From Sesamum alatum (taxonomy: Eukaryota > Streptophyta > Magnoliopsida > Lamiales > Pedaliaceae): DNA of 64,000 bases. Below, in pieces: positions 38,495 to 50,729 of this stretch; position 1 is the stretch's first letter, and each line of letters begins with the position of its first letter. The DNA is taken from the NCBI GenBank assembly GCA_034509735.1, contig JACGWO010000006.1, positions 35,643,141 through 35,707,140 on the forward strand, read 5' to 3'. A program made the translations under genes and the position numbers. Under the pieces are notes generated by a model. It did no database searches, had not been told where the DNA came from, and saw only the letters and a list, made by a program, of their open reading frames with translations.

Positions 38495-38683
38495 TCATGC
38501 ATGTTGCAACCATAACTTATCCGATGTAGGCAACTTTTCTTGGATTACCAACCACAGTATAAACGCATTCCTGGGGATTTTAAGAGACCCCATGAGCATT
38601 GCACTCCACATGACTGGCTGGGCTTGTGGGGCTAATAACAACAATGCATCAATATTATAAATTCGCCCGTTGTGTTGTTCCAT
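38495..38683 (-). pseudogene. LINE fragment: reverse-transcriptase zinc-binding domain remnant
   Basis: The minus strand reads GSLKIPRNAFILWLVIQEKL, then PTSDKLWLQHA, the typical start of the zf-RVT domain that follows the reverse transcriptase in plant non-LTR retrotransposons. The zinc knuckle itself is missing. The similar sequence LKILRNTFILWLVIQGRLS occurs at 62.25 kb on the plus strand. Confidence 0.7.
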
Positions 38684-38764
38684 CTGATTGCATCTCTTTG
38701 GGCCTAAATTTGTGTCAAGTAACCCTTAATTTGCAACCATTTAAATGCAAGTAGTAGGCCAAAT

Positions 38765-39091
38765 CTAGACACCATCTTCAATTACGAAATCCCACTTGGG
38801 TTTAGCTTTCCACATTCTTTGGATTCTTGCAACATCCGGACAGGTTGCATGATCGGCTTTTGCAAGGTTTCTTTTAATCCACTTCATTGTATTCGCGGAG
38901 TCCGTTTCAAAAATGACCTTCTCATATCCCAATCGATTCATATGTTCGGTTGCAAATCTGATCGCTTGTAGCTCAGCCAGAGATGCATTGTATGCAAAGA
39001 ATTCTGTTGGTCTGGCAATTATGATAAAGCTCTCATAATTCCGCTCGATAAAGGCCCCGGCGCATTTTGTTTCAAAAATAACAACATCCAA
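38765..39091 (-). pseudogene. RNase H-like (RVT_3) fragment
   Basis: 108-residue frame with ASLAELQAIRFATEHMNRLG and YEKVIFETDSANTMKWI, the Glu and Asp of an RNase H-like fold in a plant LINE-type arrangement. On this strand it precedes the zf-RVT fragment, the reverse of the normal LINE order, so these are probably two separate or rearranged pieces. The first catalytic region is not obvious. Confidence 0.6.
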
Positions 39092-41190
39092 ATTAGTTCT
39101 TTATAAGCTCATTTTGCCATTAAATAAATATTGAGTCAAAATGCTATCGTAATACAAAAAGTTACTTTTGTATAAACTCATCGTCTATAACAATGAATAT
39201 TATGTAATCTTTTCTTTTCATATTTTCTTTTTTCTTTTCTTATTTCCTATTATGATTAAACGTACCATCTTACGTGATCACTATCTACACCATGATCATA
39301 TCTATATTTATTTATTTTTGTATTTTGTTTCTTACTATGACTACTTTCCTTTAATTTTCATGTGAGGGTTGATTTCATTTGTGATAGAAGATATTCTTAT
39401 AATATACTTTTTATTTTTTGATCATCCAAATTTGAATGTGAATTTCTTTTCATTTGTATAGTGGGGCATTAATGTTTCATATTATCTTGTTCAAGAGAAA
39501 TATATAACTTTAGCATTAATTGTGGTTTTGAAATACAATAAACTGTAATTCCTGTAAAACTTTTCAATAACTTTTTCCACATCAAGAGAGTAATTTTAAA
39601 GGGGCAAATGGTATGCGAACCCATTTTTGCCCTTATATACTCGGGCAGATTAAATTATGTGACAGCATGTGCATTGCCTAGGGACTAGGGTTATCTTTGT
39701 CAATTCCTCCTTCTATCAACTGGCCCATGATATAATCATAAAAAAAAAAAAAAAAAAAAAACAACTGGCCCATGATATGAACATGCCATATATCTAATGA
39801 ACTACTTCTCTTTTTGATATCCAATCAAATAATATAATGACTACTGAAGTGGTTAAAAGGGACATGGGCCTTGTCTTCTTTTAAGAACAGGCCCAACACT
39901 AAACAAATCTTGGCCCAAAGAGGCCAGGCCCAGAAAGAGGGCAACACCAGTGGATGGTTTTGATGGGTGACACGTGACGCCATCTGAAGCCCCGTAGTTG
40001 GCGTCCATGCATTGGAAATATACACAACTCCGCATTTACGTGACCATAAGTATCGTTTATTACAATATTTATTATCATTCACATTTGATATACCAATCCA
40101 ATAATCTTATTCACTAACTTATCACCTGAGCGTTTATATCGAGTCAAATCCGACACTTTCATTGTTTGTGCAAATTTTCAACTTATGTACATTACCCATC
40201 GAATCAGCCTGCTTGACCTCCTGTCCGACACTTTCATTGTTTGTGCAAATTTTCAACTTATGTACATTAGCCATCGAATCAGCCTGCATGACCTCCTGTC
40301 CATACGACCTCACATTTCGAACGTACCAACTACAAAATAATTAATTTAGATTTTTGTGTATTGTAGAAGCATCAGTTTTAACAAAAGAATTCAAAATATT
40401 CCTGTCTTTCAAGACTTTCTGGTCATACCAACAACTTTAAAAAAAAAAAATGATATTTTTTGAACTACAAACATAAAATTATACCTAATCAGATGGCTAA
40501 GAATTTTCATCGAAAAATGCTTATAATAACACTTACCATACCTTAGAGCCCAAGCATTAAGAGGTAAAACTAATTTTGTCGTATTTAAGATAGGTATTTG
40601 TAAAAAATACCTAGTTTGTTTACAACTCTTGTAATGGTGTCGGGCCTTGTGGCTAATTACCTATATGTCCTTCGTAATTGTAAGATCATGTTTGGTTGGG
40701 AATATTTTTTGAAATTTTGCTTAGATATCACTTCAAATAATCGAATGAATTACACACTTTGAGCTTCTCTATTCACACGGACCGGAAGATCTCACTTGCC
40801 CTGGATTGGAACAAGTACATGAAGATTCGTGGGATCATAATAGTAACAAAATGCATAAATAAATAAAGAAACAGTATTAATCGATTACACTTTTTTATCA
40901 CATCTTTAATATATTGAAGTAAATAAAAACACATCTTATTAACTAATTTTATCCCAAATTTAATTTCACTTAATCCTATCACATCGCAAAAAGTAAATGT
41001 GCCCTAAAACTAATTATTTATAGAATAATTAATTCACTCATAGTATATGAACTTTACGAACAATCATATCTTAGCATAATCCAATTAATTTTTCCAATCT
41101 TAGGTTTAAAAAAGAAATTACAACTACATTAGAATTTGCCCCAATTAAAATACAAGAATCAAAAAAATTACAGAAGAATCAAACCTAATT
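39092..41190. other. Intergenic DNA with a poly-A tract and tandem repeat
   Basis: Holds a 21-bp A run near 39741-39761, with CAACTGGCCCATGATAT repeated on both sides (39718 and 39763). No gene recognised. Confidence 0.5.
40149..40298. repeat. 75-bp tandem duplication
   Basis: TCCGACACTTTCATTGTTTG..GACCTCCTG at 40149-40223 is repeated at 40224-40298 with two mismatches. Confidence 0.95.
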
Positions 41191-41192
41191 AC

Positions 41193-41814
41193 CTAAGCAT
41201 CCATGAAATAGTTAACATGAGGATCAGTGGACAAGAGGCTGAAAATCACAGCATCGGTTGGCCTCCCCTTCAACAGAAAATACTTCCTCAAAACCCCTTC
41301 TCTCATAAACCCCGCCTTCTCCAACACCCGCTGCGACGCCGTGTTTTCCACCGCCACCACCGCCTCCACCCGCTCCAGTTCCCCCCACTCCACAAACACC
41401 GCGTTCGCCGCCATCTTCACCGCCCGGGTCGCGATCCCTTTTCCCCAATAATCCGACGCCACAACATACCCGAGCTCGGCCCGACATTTGTCCATCCCGT
41501 GAAAAGGACTGACGGATATTGACCCCACGGTCCGCCCCGAGACGCATATGGCTTTGTGCCATGGGTGGGGAATTACGTTGTCCACGACGTATTCGATGGC
41601 GGCCTCTTTGGAAGTGAAGGTGTCCCATGAGCAGAATTTGCTCACCTTCTCGTCGGAGTACCTGTTTTTGAGATTCAGAAGATAATGAGAATAAGTTCGA
41701 GAAATGTTGAAAGGTGAGAATTTTCAATTTCAGATATTACCATTTCATGAAGTCGTCGGCGTCGGAGATATCCAGTGGCCGGAGAGTGATGTCGGAGTCG
41801 GAATATCTTTCCAT
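41193..41814 (-). CDS. RimJ/RimL-type GNAT N-acetyltransferase
   Basis: Minus-strand exons 41814-41741 and 41661-41193 give 180 residues. Start MERYSDSDITLRPLDISDAD; the first exon ends inside FMKW. The acetyl-CoA loop reads YWGKGIATRAVK and is followed by NTASQRVLEKAGFMREGVLR, the hallmark of Acetyltransf_3 (RimJ/RimL) proteins. Substrate unknown. Of the three GNATs here this is the only one with an intron. The second exon is strikingly GC-rich compared with its flanks. Confidence 0.9.
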
Positions 41815-42165
41815 TAAAGACCGGTAAGAGAGAGCTTGAGTTTTGTTGGTATGAATTCTGGCTTCTTTATCTGCTTAAAGCTGTAGTCTTTAAAGGAATT
41901 TCGGTATTGAATTGGGAATGGTCATCTCCATTTGGAGTCAATAGGGATGAATTTCTTGGTCATGAAAGGAAAGAAATTATTGATCAAGACAAGACGAAGA
42001 AATTACTTTGCTATTGCTTGTACTAGGTGCCGTAGTGGACTGCTTTTGCTACGAAATTACATGGGAAAGTGAATGCTTGCTCTGTCAAAGTCCCCATATA
42101 CTTGTCCTTTTTATCTGGATTAGCAACTTTTATGGAAGCTCACCATCTTACTGGTCTATGATGCT

Positions 42166-42238
42166 AAAACGTTTTATTATGCTTTTAGCAATTCAAGACA
42201 AGACCACCTTGTTGAGTTGCTAAAAGCATAAAACGTTT
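42166..42238. repeat. Short hairpin between GNAT genes
   Basis: AAAACGTTTTATTATGCTTT (42167 on) through TAGCAA pairs with TTGCTAAAAGCATAAAACGTTT ending at 42238, leaving a loop of about 26 nt. Confidence 0.8.
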
Positions 42239-42651
42239 GCCTGTTCTTGTTTAACAACTGTAATGAGAAGTTGTTTTTGTCTCACATTTCAACTGGGTTA
42301 GCAACTTCCTGAAGTAACAGTTCTAGTTTAAATTTTAGTGAATAAGAAGATCATGTGTATATCGAATACAAACACACTCCATTCATTGTTTAGGTTGAGT
42401 TGCTTGCATAGGTGTTGCACTGTTGATGCAAGATATTAATCTGATCACTTAAAGTTTTTTAGTCTTTTTTTTTCAAATTGTGATGAGTTTCAATAATTTT
42501 ATGTGTTAGTGTAGGATAAATAAGTCTTTGGACGAGTCAAGACAGGCTGCTGGCTGCCTATGCTGCTAATTATTTCTCACCTATTTAAGCCTGTCTGAAC
42601 TCACCCATTCTATCTTCTAAGCCATTGCATTCTTGTTGTATTGAATGTCAA

Positions 42652-43170
42652 ATGGACTACACAAGAATCTCTCTCCGTCCCTTCCGACCGTCTGATGCCG
42701 AGGACTTTCTAGCATGGGCAGGAGATGATAAGGTCACCCGTTACCTAAGATGGAACACAATTACATCGGGGGAAGAAGCCTTAATCTACATCCAGCAAGT
42801 AGCCATTCCACACCCTTGGCGCCAATCCATTTGCCTTGATGATTGTTCCATTGGATACATCTCCATTAAGCCGGAGTCCAGCAATGACCGACACCGGGCC
42901 CATGTGGGTTACGCCATTGGGAGCGATTATTGGGGTCAAGGAATTGTCACGGCGGCTATGAAAATAGCTATCCCTATTGTTTTCGAGAAGTTCCCATCTT
43001 TATTAAGGTTGGAAGGTCTGGTGGAGGAGGAGAATGTAGGGTCTCAGAAGGTGTTGGAAAAGGTTGGCTTTACAAAGGAAGGATTTTTAAGGAAATATGG
43101 TTTCAACAAAGGTGAGATTAGAGACATGTTCATTTACAGTTTCTTGAAAACTGATAAAATTGCCTCTTGA
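42652..43170 (+). CDS. RimJ/RimL-type GNAT N-acetyltransferase
   Basis: Single exon, 172 residues, from ATG 42652 (MDYTRISLRPFRPSDAEDFL). Acetyl-CoA binding loop YWGQGIVTAAMK, then NVGSQKVLEKVGFTKEGFLR. Closest relatives are its neighbours at 41193 and 43392, with which it shares IPHPWR and the GY.IGSDYWG block, so the trio arose by local duplication. The upstream frame from 42625 starts with TTG and is not needed. Substrate unknown. Confidence 0.9.
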   Translation: MDYTRISLRPFRPSDAEDFLAWAGDDKVTRYLRWNTITSGEEALIYIQQVAIPHPWRQSICLDDCSIGYISIKPESSNDRHRAHVGYAIGSDYWGQGIVTAAMKIAIPIVFEKFPSLLRLEGLVEEENVGSQKVLEKVGFTKEGFLRKYGFNKGEIRDMFIYSFLKTDKIAS

Positions 43171-43391
43171 ATATAGCTATGGGGATAATGCTAGCTGGAT
43201 TAGTTGCTGCTGTTTTATTACATTACAGATCTTTGTTCCTAGTATCAAAAGTTCAAATTTCATCTCCCATTACAATATGATTATTAGCATTGTTCCAGTT
43301 TCATGCCATCAGCTGCTCATCACACTCTGCTTGCTTAAACATTACAAACCAAACATTGCATATTGAAACAGGTACAAACTATGAACTCAGA

Positions 43392-43952
43392 TCAACCGAC
43401 GGAACTATTGTTGCCCAGAATACTAAACATCACCATATCTACTGCTTTCCCCTTCAACAACTCATAACTCCTAAGAACACCTTCCCTCTGAAATCCAGCC
43501 TTCTCCAGCACCCTCTGTGACCCTTTATTCTCCACATGCACCACAGCTTGAAGCCTCTTCAAATGAGGCCACTCTTTGAAAATCATAGAGACCACCATTT
43601 TAACTGCTCTTGTGGCAATCCCTTTGCCCCAGTGTTTGTGGGCTAGCACATAGCCAAGCTCAGCTCTACAGCTACCATAGCCGGAACACGGGGTCACAGT
43701 AATCGACCCGATGGCATGATTTCTGATGCAAACTGCTCTCAGCCATGGATGTGGGATAGCTTGGTTCTTGATGTACTCCACTGCCTGCTCCTTTGAAGTG
43801 TAAGTTTCCCAAAGGCAAAACTTGGTGACTCTATCATCTGTAGCCCATACCATGAGATCATCCACATCTGATAGTGCTATTGGCCTTAGAGTAATGTTGG
43901 AGGATTCTTGAACCTTTTCTTCTCCTTCTGATTTAGCTGAATTTTCATCCAT
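43392..43952 (-). CDS. RimJ/RimL-type GNAT N-acetyltransferase
   Basis: Single exon, 186 residues, from MDENSAKSEGEEKVQESSNI. Core: FCLWETYTSKEQAVEYI, AIPHPWLRAVC, HWGKGIATRAVKMVVS and NKGSQRVLEKAGFQREGVLR. It has a hydrophilic N-terminal extension missing from the other two copies. It converges on the neighbour at 42652 (222 bp between stops). Closer in sequence to the 41193 gene (CLWETYTSKE versus CSWDTFTSKE) than to the 42652 gene. Confidence 0.9.
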   Translation of the reverse strand: MDENSAKSEGEEKVQESSNITLRPIALSDVDDLMVWATDDRVTKFCLWETYTSKEQAVEYIKNQAIPHPWLRAVCIRNHAIGSITVTPCSGYGSCRAELGYVLAHKHWGKGIATRAVKMVVSMIFKEWPHLKRLQAVVHVENKGSQRVLEKAGFQREGVLRSYELLKGKAVDMVMFSILGNNSSVG

Positions 43953-44254
43953 TTTGGCTGGAGGATCCTAAAATAGATGTGTGATAATTAAAAGTTGGGA
44001 AAGTTTGATTAGTTGCATGCTATATTTGACATGATTTGCTTTGTGGAAAGAGATGATATATAGTGTTAGAATTCTTGGAGTACAAGAATTCTATGATTAA
44101 AAAACCAGGAAGGTGATGTTGGAAGAAAGTTCCTGGTTGATGCGCAGGGTATAACAATCCAATTTGATTGAGCAGGAAAACCCCATGAAGACTCGGAAGT
44201 TATATTAAACTATACATAGAGTAATTAATTCAATAAATTCATCAATAATATCAA

Positions 44255-44530
44255 GTGTAAATTGCGTTTGACAACCTCTGAGGTTATGTTAAAATACACA
44301 AACACTACTTGCTTTTTTGTAAAATTATAAACACTTCTCGAAGTTATAGTTATAATTACAACTACACCCTCTATTTAGATGGCAAAACTTACACAAACAA
44401 CTTGTGAAAAGTATTACACTAACACCGCTCATTGGGTGTCATTATAATTTTGTAAAAAATAAGAGGTGTTTGTATAATTTTTTACCTTATCTCAGAGGAT
44501 GACAATGTAATTTATCCTAATATCAATTAT
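44255..44530. repeat. AT-rich dispersed repeat (same family as 27530-27780)
   Basis: Shares AATTACAACTACA..CCTCTATTTA, CAAAACTTACACAAACA, GTATTACACTAACAC and GAGGTGTTTGTATAATTT with the 27.5-kb copy. Ends near AATGTAATTTATCCT. Confidence 0.7.
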
Positions 44531-44539
44531 CAGGAATTA

Positions 44540-45675
44540 TAAAAATCAATAATCAACTTTTTAAATAACAATGAGAGGGTGTTTAGTTGTAATTAAAAGT
44601 ACTTTTTCATTTAGGGGCAAAATTTCACAAATACGCTCCTAAATTAGATTACATCGATATCCTCAGAGTGTATTTATAATTTTATAAAAATAATTAATCT
44701 AATTTCAAAATTTGTCCTATTTGTAGTTTGGTCTTATTAAAGATGACAATTCATTCACCTCAAGTGTTGGCCTTCCAACTCAATACTTAAATTTGTCCGA
44801 AACAGAGCAACTTTCACTATGGACAAAAGACAATCAGGTGTTCAACCTTAATAATTGGTCAACCAACATAATTAAGGAAGTTGTACCTTTCACCAATATC
44901 CATTAATATTTCCCATTTTATTTATATATTTATAATATATACTAATATATGTAACACAATCAAATACGTGTTGCATGACTAATTTTAAAACTAAATATAT
45001 TTTTTATAAAATATATAAATTATTAGGTAAATAAAAATATTAAAAAAATGAAAGGAAGAAAAAGGAATATAGAAATTAAGAAAAAAAAAAAACGGGAAGT
45101 TAGATGGGAGAGAAACTAAAAATTAATAAAATAATTTAAAATAATAAATAAATTAACAGACAAAAAAAAGAAAATACTGTAAGGGTATTCTCCCTTAATA
45201 TATAGTATAGGCAGATGCGTGTGGCCATAGTTGTATGAAGAATATTATTTTGGATGATTGCAAAAAATAAAAAATGAAAAAGAGAACTAAATTTCCACTC
45301 ACTTAAATTAACTATAAAAATAGACAAATACTTATATGCAAGTGAGAGTTTTCTTGTTTGAAATTTTTATTTTACCATTAACATTGATATGTCCATGTCT
45401 AGACATAATTGGTGATTAATTTTTAATGTCTAATGATTTAATCCTCCACGTCTTTAATGGGTCCAAACCAAATTTTCATGGACATGGTGATGATACGCAC
45501 GAGAACATGATTAAATTATGATGGACCCCTTTAGTGGATCGGATCTTTTATTATTACACTATTTTTCTTGGTTGTATGACTTCTCATAAGTGTTGATGAG
45601 ATGACAACCTTACTTAGCCTTGTCAAGCATATTGTGTTCCTTTGATTTAGAAATGTGGCAGACATGTTCCACTAT
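44540..45675. other. AT-rich intergenic DNA
   Basis: No gene recognised. Part of 44580-44700 again resembles foldback-family sequence but is too decayed to bound. Confidence 0.45.
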
Positions 45676-45676
45676 T

Positions 45677-46099
45677 GGTAAATTACAATGACCTCCTTTG
45701 AAATTTGAATAGTTACGAATACTTATTATTATTTAAAAAATTATAAATACACCTATAAAGTTTGTAATTATTAATCAAGAGTCTGAAATGGTCCATTTTA
45801 CTCTTGATTTTTTTTTAAATTGTAAAAAAATCAGTTGAGGAAAATTATATTAATGCATCTTGGTGTAAAAAACGTAAGAAACCTTTCCTTACGCATTTTT
45901 GTCAAAAAAAAATTAGAAAATTTTGAAAAAATTAATTCAATTTGAATAAGGGTATTTTGGTCAGTTCATCCATAAAAATGGATCGATATAAGTTATTTGT
46001 TAGATAATTACAAACCTCAATGGGGTATTTATAATTTTTAAAACAACGAGGGTGTATCTATAATTATGTCAAACCTCGGGATAGGTAATTATAATTCAC
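45677..46099. repeat. Foldback element of the GGTAAATTACA family
   Basis: Starts GGTAAATTACAATGACC and ends GGTAATTATAATTCACTC. Internal blocks (GTAAAAAACGTAAGAAAC, ACAACGAGGGTGTATCTATAA) match the copy at 7689-8099 in the same order. Confidence 0.75.
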
Positions 46100-46566
46100 T
46101 CTATATCAAAATAAGTCTGTCAATGGGTAGGATTTATCCTACCCAAACCCATACCTTATACAGACCCAATAAAATAATAAATGTGTAGATTCAGATTCGA
46201 TCGAACTCGAGATTCAATGGGTCCCAAATCCAATCATATTCGGCTAGACCCGATGGTTCGTGATGAAATCCATCGTTTTAGAATTCTCACTTCAAATAGT
46301 ATAAAAATGTATCAGATTTAGGTCATTGTAATTCACCCTATATCAAAATAAGCCTGTGAATGAGTAGGGTAAAATCCTACCCAAATCCATACCTTAAACA
46401 AACTTTATAAAATAATAAATGTACAAATCCAGTGTCGATCGAACCCGAGACTCAATAAGTCCCAAAATCCAATCATATTTAGCTAGACCCAATGTTTTGT
46501 GATGAGATCCATCGTTTTAAAATTCTCACTTCAAATATTATAAAAATGTATCAGATTTTATTTCTT
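46093..46566. repeat. 237-bp tandem duplication
   Basis: AATTCACTCTATATCAAAAT at 46093 recurs as AATTCACCCTATATCAAAAT at 46330. Similarity continues through TCCTACCCAAACCCATACC, GGGTCCCAAATCCAATCATA and AAAAATGTATCAGATTT. The left unit overlaps the end of the preceding foldback element. Confidence 0.9.
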
Positions 46567-46967
46567 TTTTTTCTAAAAATATAAAGCATAAATTTTTGGT
46601 CCTAAATTCGAGAACTTTGTGATAGTATTAGGATTATCAACAAAAAATATAGGAGTTGATGCAAATGATAACGTTCATTCACCAAGGCAAAAAAGTTTAT
46701 AGGATTCCAAATTTGGCCCCCATTATTATAATTTCCTGTATAATATTTGGAGTTTAGCTAATCCATGATTAAAGTAAACCCTAATCATACATCAGCTGAG
46801 GTAATTAAGAGTTCGTGCAATATTTCAGGTTTCGGTTTTCGTGCAATGTCATCATTCCTAGGCGCCTAGCTATAACAATATTAATTTATATATAGTTGGT
46901 GTTAATTAATCAACTTCAATTATTACTAATCAAATTGTTACTTTTTTTCTTTGAATAATTATTTTAA

Positions 46968-47504
46968 GGGATAATTACACTCCTCTCCCTTGAGATTTCG
47001 TGTAATTGACCCCCTGTAGTTTAAAAATTACATTTACTACCTCAGAAGTTTGCTTCTGTCTAACAAATAGGTCATTCATTAATCAAAATTTACCGAATTT
47101 ATTGATATTAGCAGGAAAAATTGAATTAAAGGTGAGATTTGCCATCGATTGACTTATTACTGACTTATTGTGGGTCAAACGAATCTTTTGATGACCAAAC
47201 TACCCTTATATATCGTCAGAAGTTAATGCATGAGAGGAGGTATATCGTCACTGTTATAAGGATAATTTAATCATAAAAGATTTGTTTGGCTTGCATTAAG
47301 TTATTAATAAGTCAATCGATGGTAAATATCGATTTTTATTCAGTTTTTTTGTTAATATCAACAAATTCGGTGAATTTTAACTAATGGAGAGACCTATTTG
47401 TTAGACTGAAACAAACCTCAAGAGTACTAAATGTAATTTTTCAAATTATAGAGAGTCTACGTGTCATTACACCAAACCTCAGGGGAGGGGAGTGTAATTA
47501 TCCC
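46968..47504. mobile_element. Large foldback MITE with target-site duplication
   Basis: The left end GGGATAATTACACTCCTCTC is the reverse complement of the right end GGGGAGGGGAGTGTAATTATCCC, with one or two mismatches. Inner arms also pair (CATCGATTGACTTATT near 47144 with AATAAGTCAATCGATGG near 47308). TATTTTAA flanks it at 46960-46967 and 47506-47513, a likely 8-bp duplication. Confidence 0.8.
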
Positions 47505-48133
47505 ATATTTTAACCTTAAAGTACTTTTCGTAAAAGATCATTAACAACTTAATTTACTCAATTCATAATCGAATGCTTTTATTTCCTCTTGATTGTAGGA
47601 GTATTTTTGTAATAACTTCTACTTATGTGGTCGGAATAAAGTATAAAAAAATTATGAGTACCAGTAAACGTCGAGCATGTATGACACAAAAGTTTAAAGG
47701 GAAAAAATGTTGATATTTATAATTTTATCAATAAGTTGAAGATCTAAGTTGGTATAAATGAAATTTGTTATATATTTTGATTTAAATCAATTTAATTTAA
47801 ACAGTTGTGTGTAACTTATATAAAAATACATAACGGAAACTTTTTTCAATCACAATTATAAATTAATATTTTCTTTATTGAAGAAAAAGTAAAATATGTA
47901 TATAATTAATAACGATCAAAATAGAAACCACTCAATTTTTTTTAAATAAAAAAAAAATCATTCTCATTAACATATTAAAAAATCCTTATACCGACAGGTT
48001 TGAGAAAGTGAGATAGTGGGCAGCAAAGATTGTATTTTCATATGGAGTGTCTGACTTCAGATTTCAACCAAAATAGTATGTAATGAAAAGGAATTTGGAA
48101 GCATTTACGAATATGCCTTATCAGAATTGTTAA

Positions 48134-48430
48134 TAATTGACAATGAGTTATAGTTTAATTGGCGAATATGAGGCCTCGTGATTTTAGAAGTCATGGGTTC
48201 GAATCCTCTACGTAGGATGATATTATTTTTACTTTATAGTAGGTTTATTTGTGATATTATTTATATTGTATAATATGTTTATTTATTGTTGTAATAGCAG
48301 GATGTTAGTTTATGTGATATTATGGATATGATTGTAGTATTTGTCTCTGTCCATTATTGATACTGATAGGACGAATTGTAATCGCTTTATTTCAATTAAT
48401 AAAATTCATCGCTTCCAACTAAAAAAAAAA
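48134..48430 (+). mobile_element. tRNA-derived SINE (complete, with target-site duplication)
   Basis: Pol III A-box-like TAGTTTAATTGG at 48151-48162 and perfect B box GGTTCGAATCC at 48196-48206 are followed by an AT-rich body and a terminal A run (48421-48430). AGAATTGTTAA occurs at 48123-48133 and directly after the A run (48431-48441), an 11-bp target-site duplication. Confidence 0.88.
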
Positions 48431-48444
48431 AGAATTGTTAAGAA

Positions 48445-50510
48445 TTCTTGATGTTTTGAATTTTGAGGTCCATCGTGCCTTTTTTTTTTTAATAATTACA
48501 TTTACACTTCCTTTTTTATGATTTGTTTATACAAATACTATTATTTTTTATGTAATTATATAAATCAATTTTAACAGCAAAAAAGTAGTGATAGTTTATG
48601 TAATATGTTTTTGGGGTGTGTAGATAATTTTTCAAAAAATAAGAAGAATTTTATATAAATAATGTTGACGCTTTTTATGGATGTATTTGTAACTTTCTCA
48701 AAGACACGAGAATATATAATGGGATTTCTAACTAAGTGACCACTATTTATAAATAGGGTCCCAAGAACTTCTATATTTTGAAAATTGATAATTTGTAAAA
48801 GAAAAAAATAAAAAAAAAGAGAGAAATTGAGAGTGCTTGAAAAACATGCCAAGTAAGAATAATTTAAGTGCAAAAGACATATTTAATCTAATATTCCCTA
48901 ATAATAATTATTATTATGAAAAAAGACAAAATAGCAAACAATAATATCTAATTTATTTATAAAAAAGTCAAGTTAGGTAGAAGTATTTAAAGCACTCTCG
49001 TAAGTGCTTCTAATTTTGGTTTAATTTTATCATATTTTTTAATTTTTAAAAATTAAAGCTATCCTCAAAAGTAATTATTTAAAATTACAAAATTAAGATC
49101 ACAATTTTTTGAAAGAGATAGTATGAAGATCAAGGGCTCTAGTTTAACAGGGAGAAAAGTGGACCCCACAGCATAGACGTACGAGTTTACGTTGGTCGAG
49201 GAGTCTATATTGACAATGATGGTACTGAGCAGTCCGTGAACCCACCCCACCCCCTAATTCAGGCAAGTTTTGTGGACCCCATTTCTTCACTAACTCTCAT
49301 TGGATTGCCTCACCCCTTTCTTTTTCTTTTAACATTTCTTTTTTTCTGAATATTTTTACAGCTATATATAGTAACCTAATTAGGTCCTACTATAATAAAA
49401 TCTCCATAAATTAATAATATTGCAATCACGTAATTTTATTAATTTAAAAAGATATTAATTAATTAATAAATTAATAACTTATTAATTTTAAAGATTTTTT
49501 TTTCAATGCAACGAATTTATGTTATTTTTTATGAATAAAATATATACACTGTATTGACTAATTGAACGATGTTCACGCATAATGTGATTGATTAAATATA
49601 ACTCTTTTAAGAGGAAACAGTCATAGCGGCAGCATCTTTTTGTAATTTTTTTGTGGCAGTATGAGAATGCAACATGGAGCTTTTGCATGTAGTAATGAAA
49701 ATTAAAGATGAAATACAGATAGATTTAAATTTTAAGAAGAAATAAACAACAATATAATCATATTTTACTAAGTTGTCCTAATTAGATCTGTAATTTTATC
49801 GAATTATTAATTAATAGTATTAAAGGGACAATAAATTTATATAAGTGTTTTTCGAAAATTTATTATCTTATGTTATCGAAATTATTAATTAATTTAGACC
49901 TTGAGCACAAATCGGAACTGAAAAAATTATTATTTTAAAGAAGTTATTAATTTATAGAGGTTCTACTGTAACTAAATCTCAATCTAAATATCCTAACCAA
50001 AAATTTAATTATTTTATCTTTTTGTATGATCACATTAAAAAATTAATTATTTGAATAAGTTTGATGAGATCAAATTAATCATATAAACAAATATAAAATA
50101 TCTATTATATAATTGATCGTTTTCCTTAAATTTTATACTAATTAGATCTAATAAAATATAATTTGGATTGAGATTTCTCGAATAATCAGTGTAACGACTG
50201 AATCCATCGATATGCATATATCATTATTGAGAGCATAAATTTTGCTAGGCTACTTGAATAAATACATTTCATTTTGAGGATTTTATCTAATGCAAAACAT
50301 AAATGGACTCTTTTTCTTCATATATATATATATATATATATTGGTCCAAAATTATCGTTTTAGGTAAAAACATATCTCATCAAGAATTATAACTCAAATT
50401 CATTTACTATTATGTTATAATTTTTTACATTCAAATTATTTATTTTAATTTTTTTTTTCGTGAAATCTCATTGAAAAATGAATATGTTATGGTATGGAAT
50501 CAGGATCCCT
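48445..50510. other. AT-rich intergenic DNA
   Basis: No gene recognised. An (AT)n run lies just before 50341. Confidence 0.5.
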
Positions 50511-50525
50511 GAATATTAATCTTGT

Positions 50526-50729
50526 CGATGATTCTTTACTCGAGTGTTGAGGTTGAGGTTGAGGTCCCACAATTAAGAAGTCGTGGGTTCGAGTACTACG
50601 AATATAGAGTGTTATTTAGTTTATAGGATATTTGTATTATTCCTCTTATTGCTCTAATGTTGGTTTTGATAGATCTATAAATATTGTTATACCGTGGACT
50701 GAAACATTGCTGTATTTAAAAGAAAAAAA
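50526..50729 (+). mobile_element. tRNA-derived SINE with target-site duplication
   Basis: B-box-like GGTTCGAGTAC at 50586-50596, preceded by a repeated GAGGTT motif and a tRNA-like head, ends in an A-rich tail. GAATATTAATCTTGT is at 50511-50525 and again at 50730-50744: a 15-bp target-site duplication. Confidence 0.85.

Noticed and set aside
40149..40298. CRISPR-like repeat
   Set aside because: Only two adjoining copies with no spacers; a simple tandem duplication in a plant genome.
41224..41727. 167-residue frame on - within the GNAT gene
   Set aside because: Gly/Arg-rich, out of phase with the conserved acetyl-CoA loop; a shadow of the true gene.
48151..48206. Possible functional tRNA gene at the A/B boxes
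   Set aside because: No cloverleaf could be built (no matching acceptor stem), and the A tail plus target-site duplication identify a SINE.
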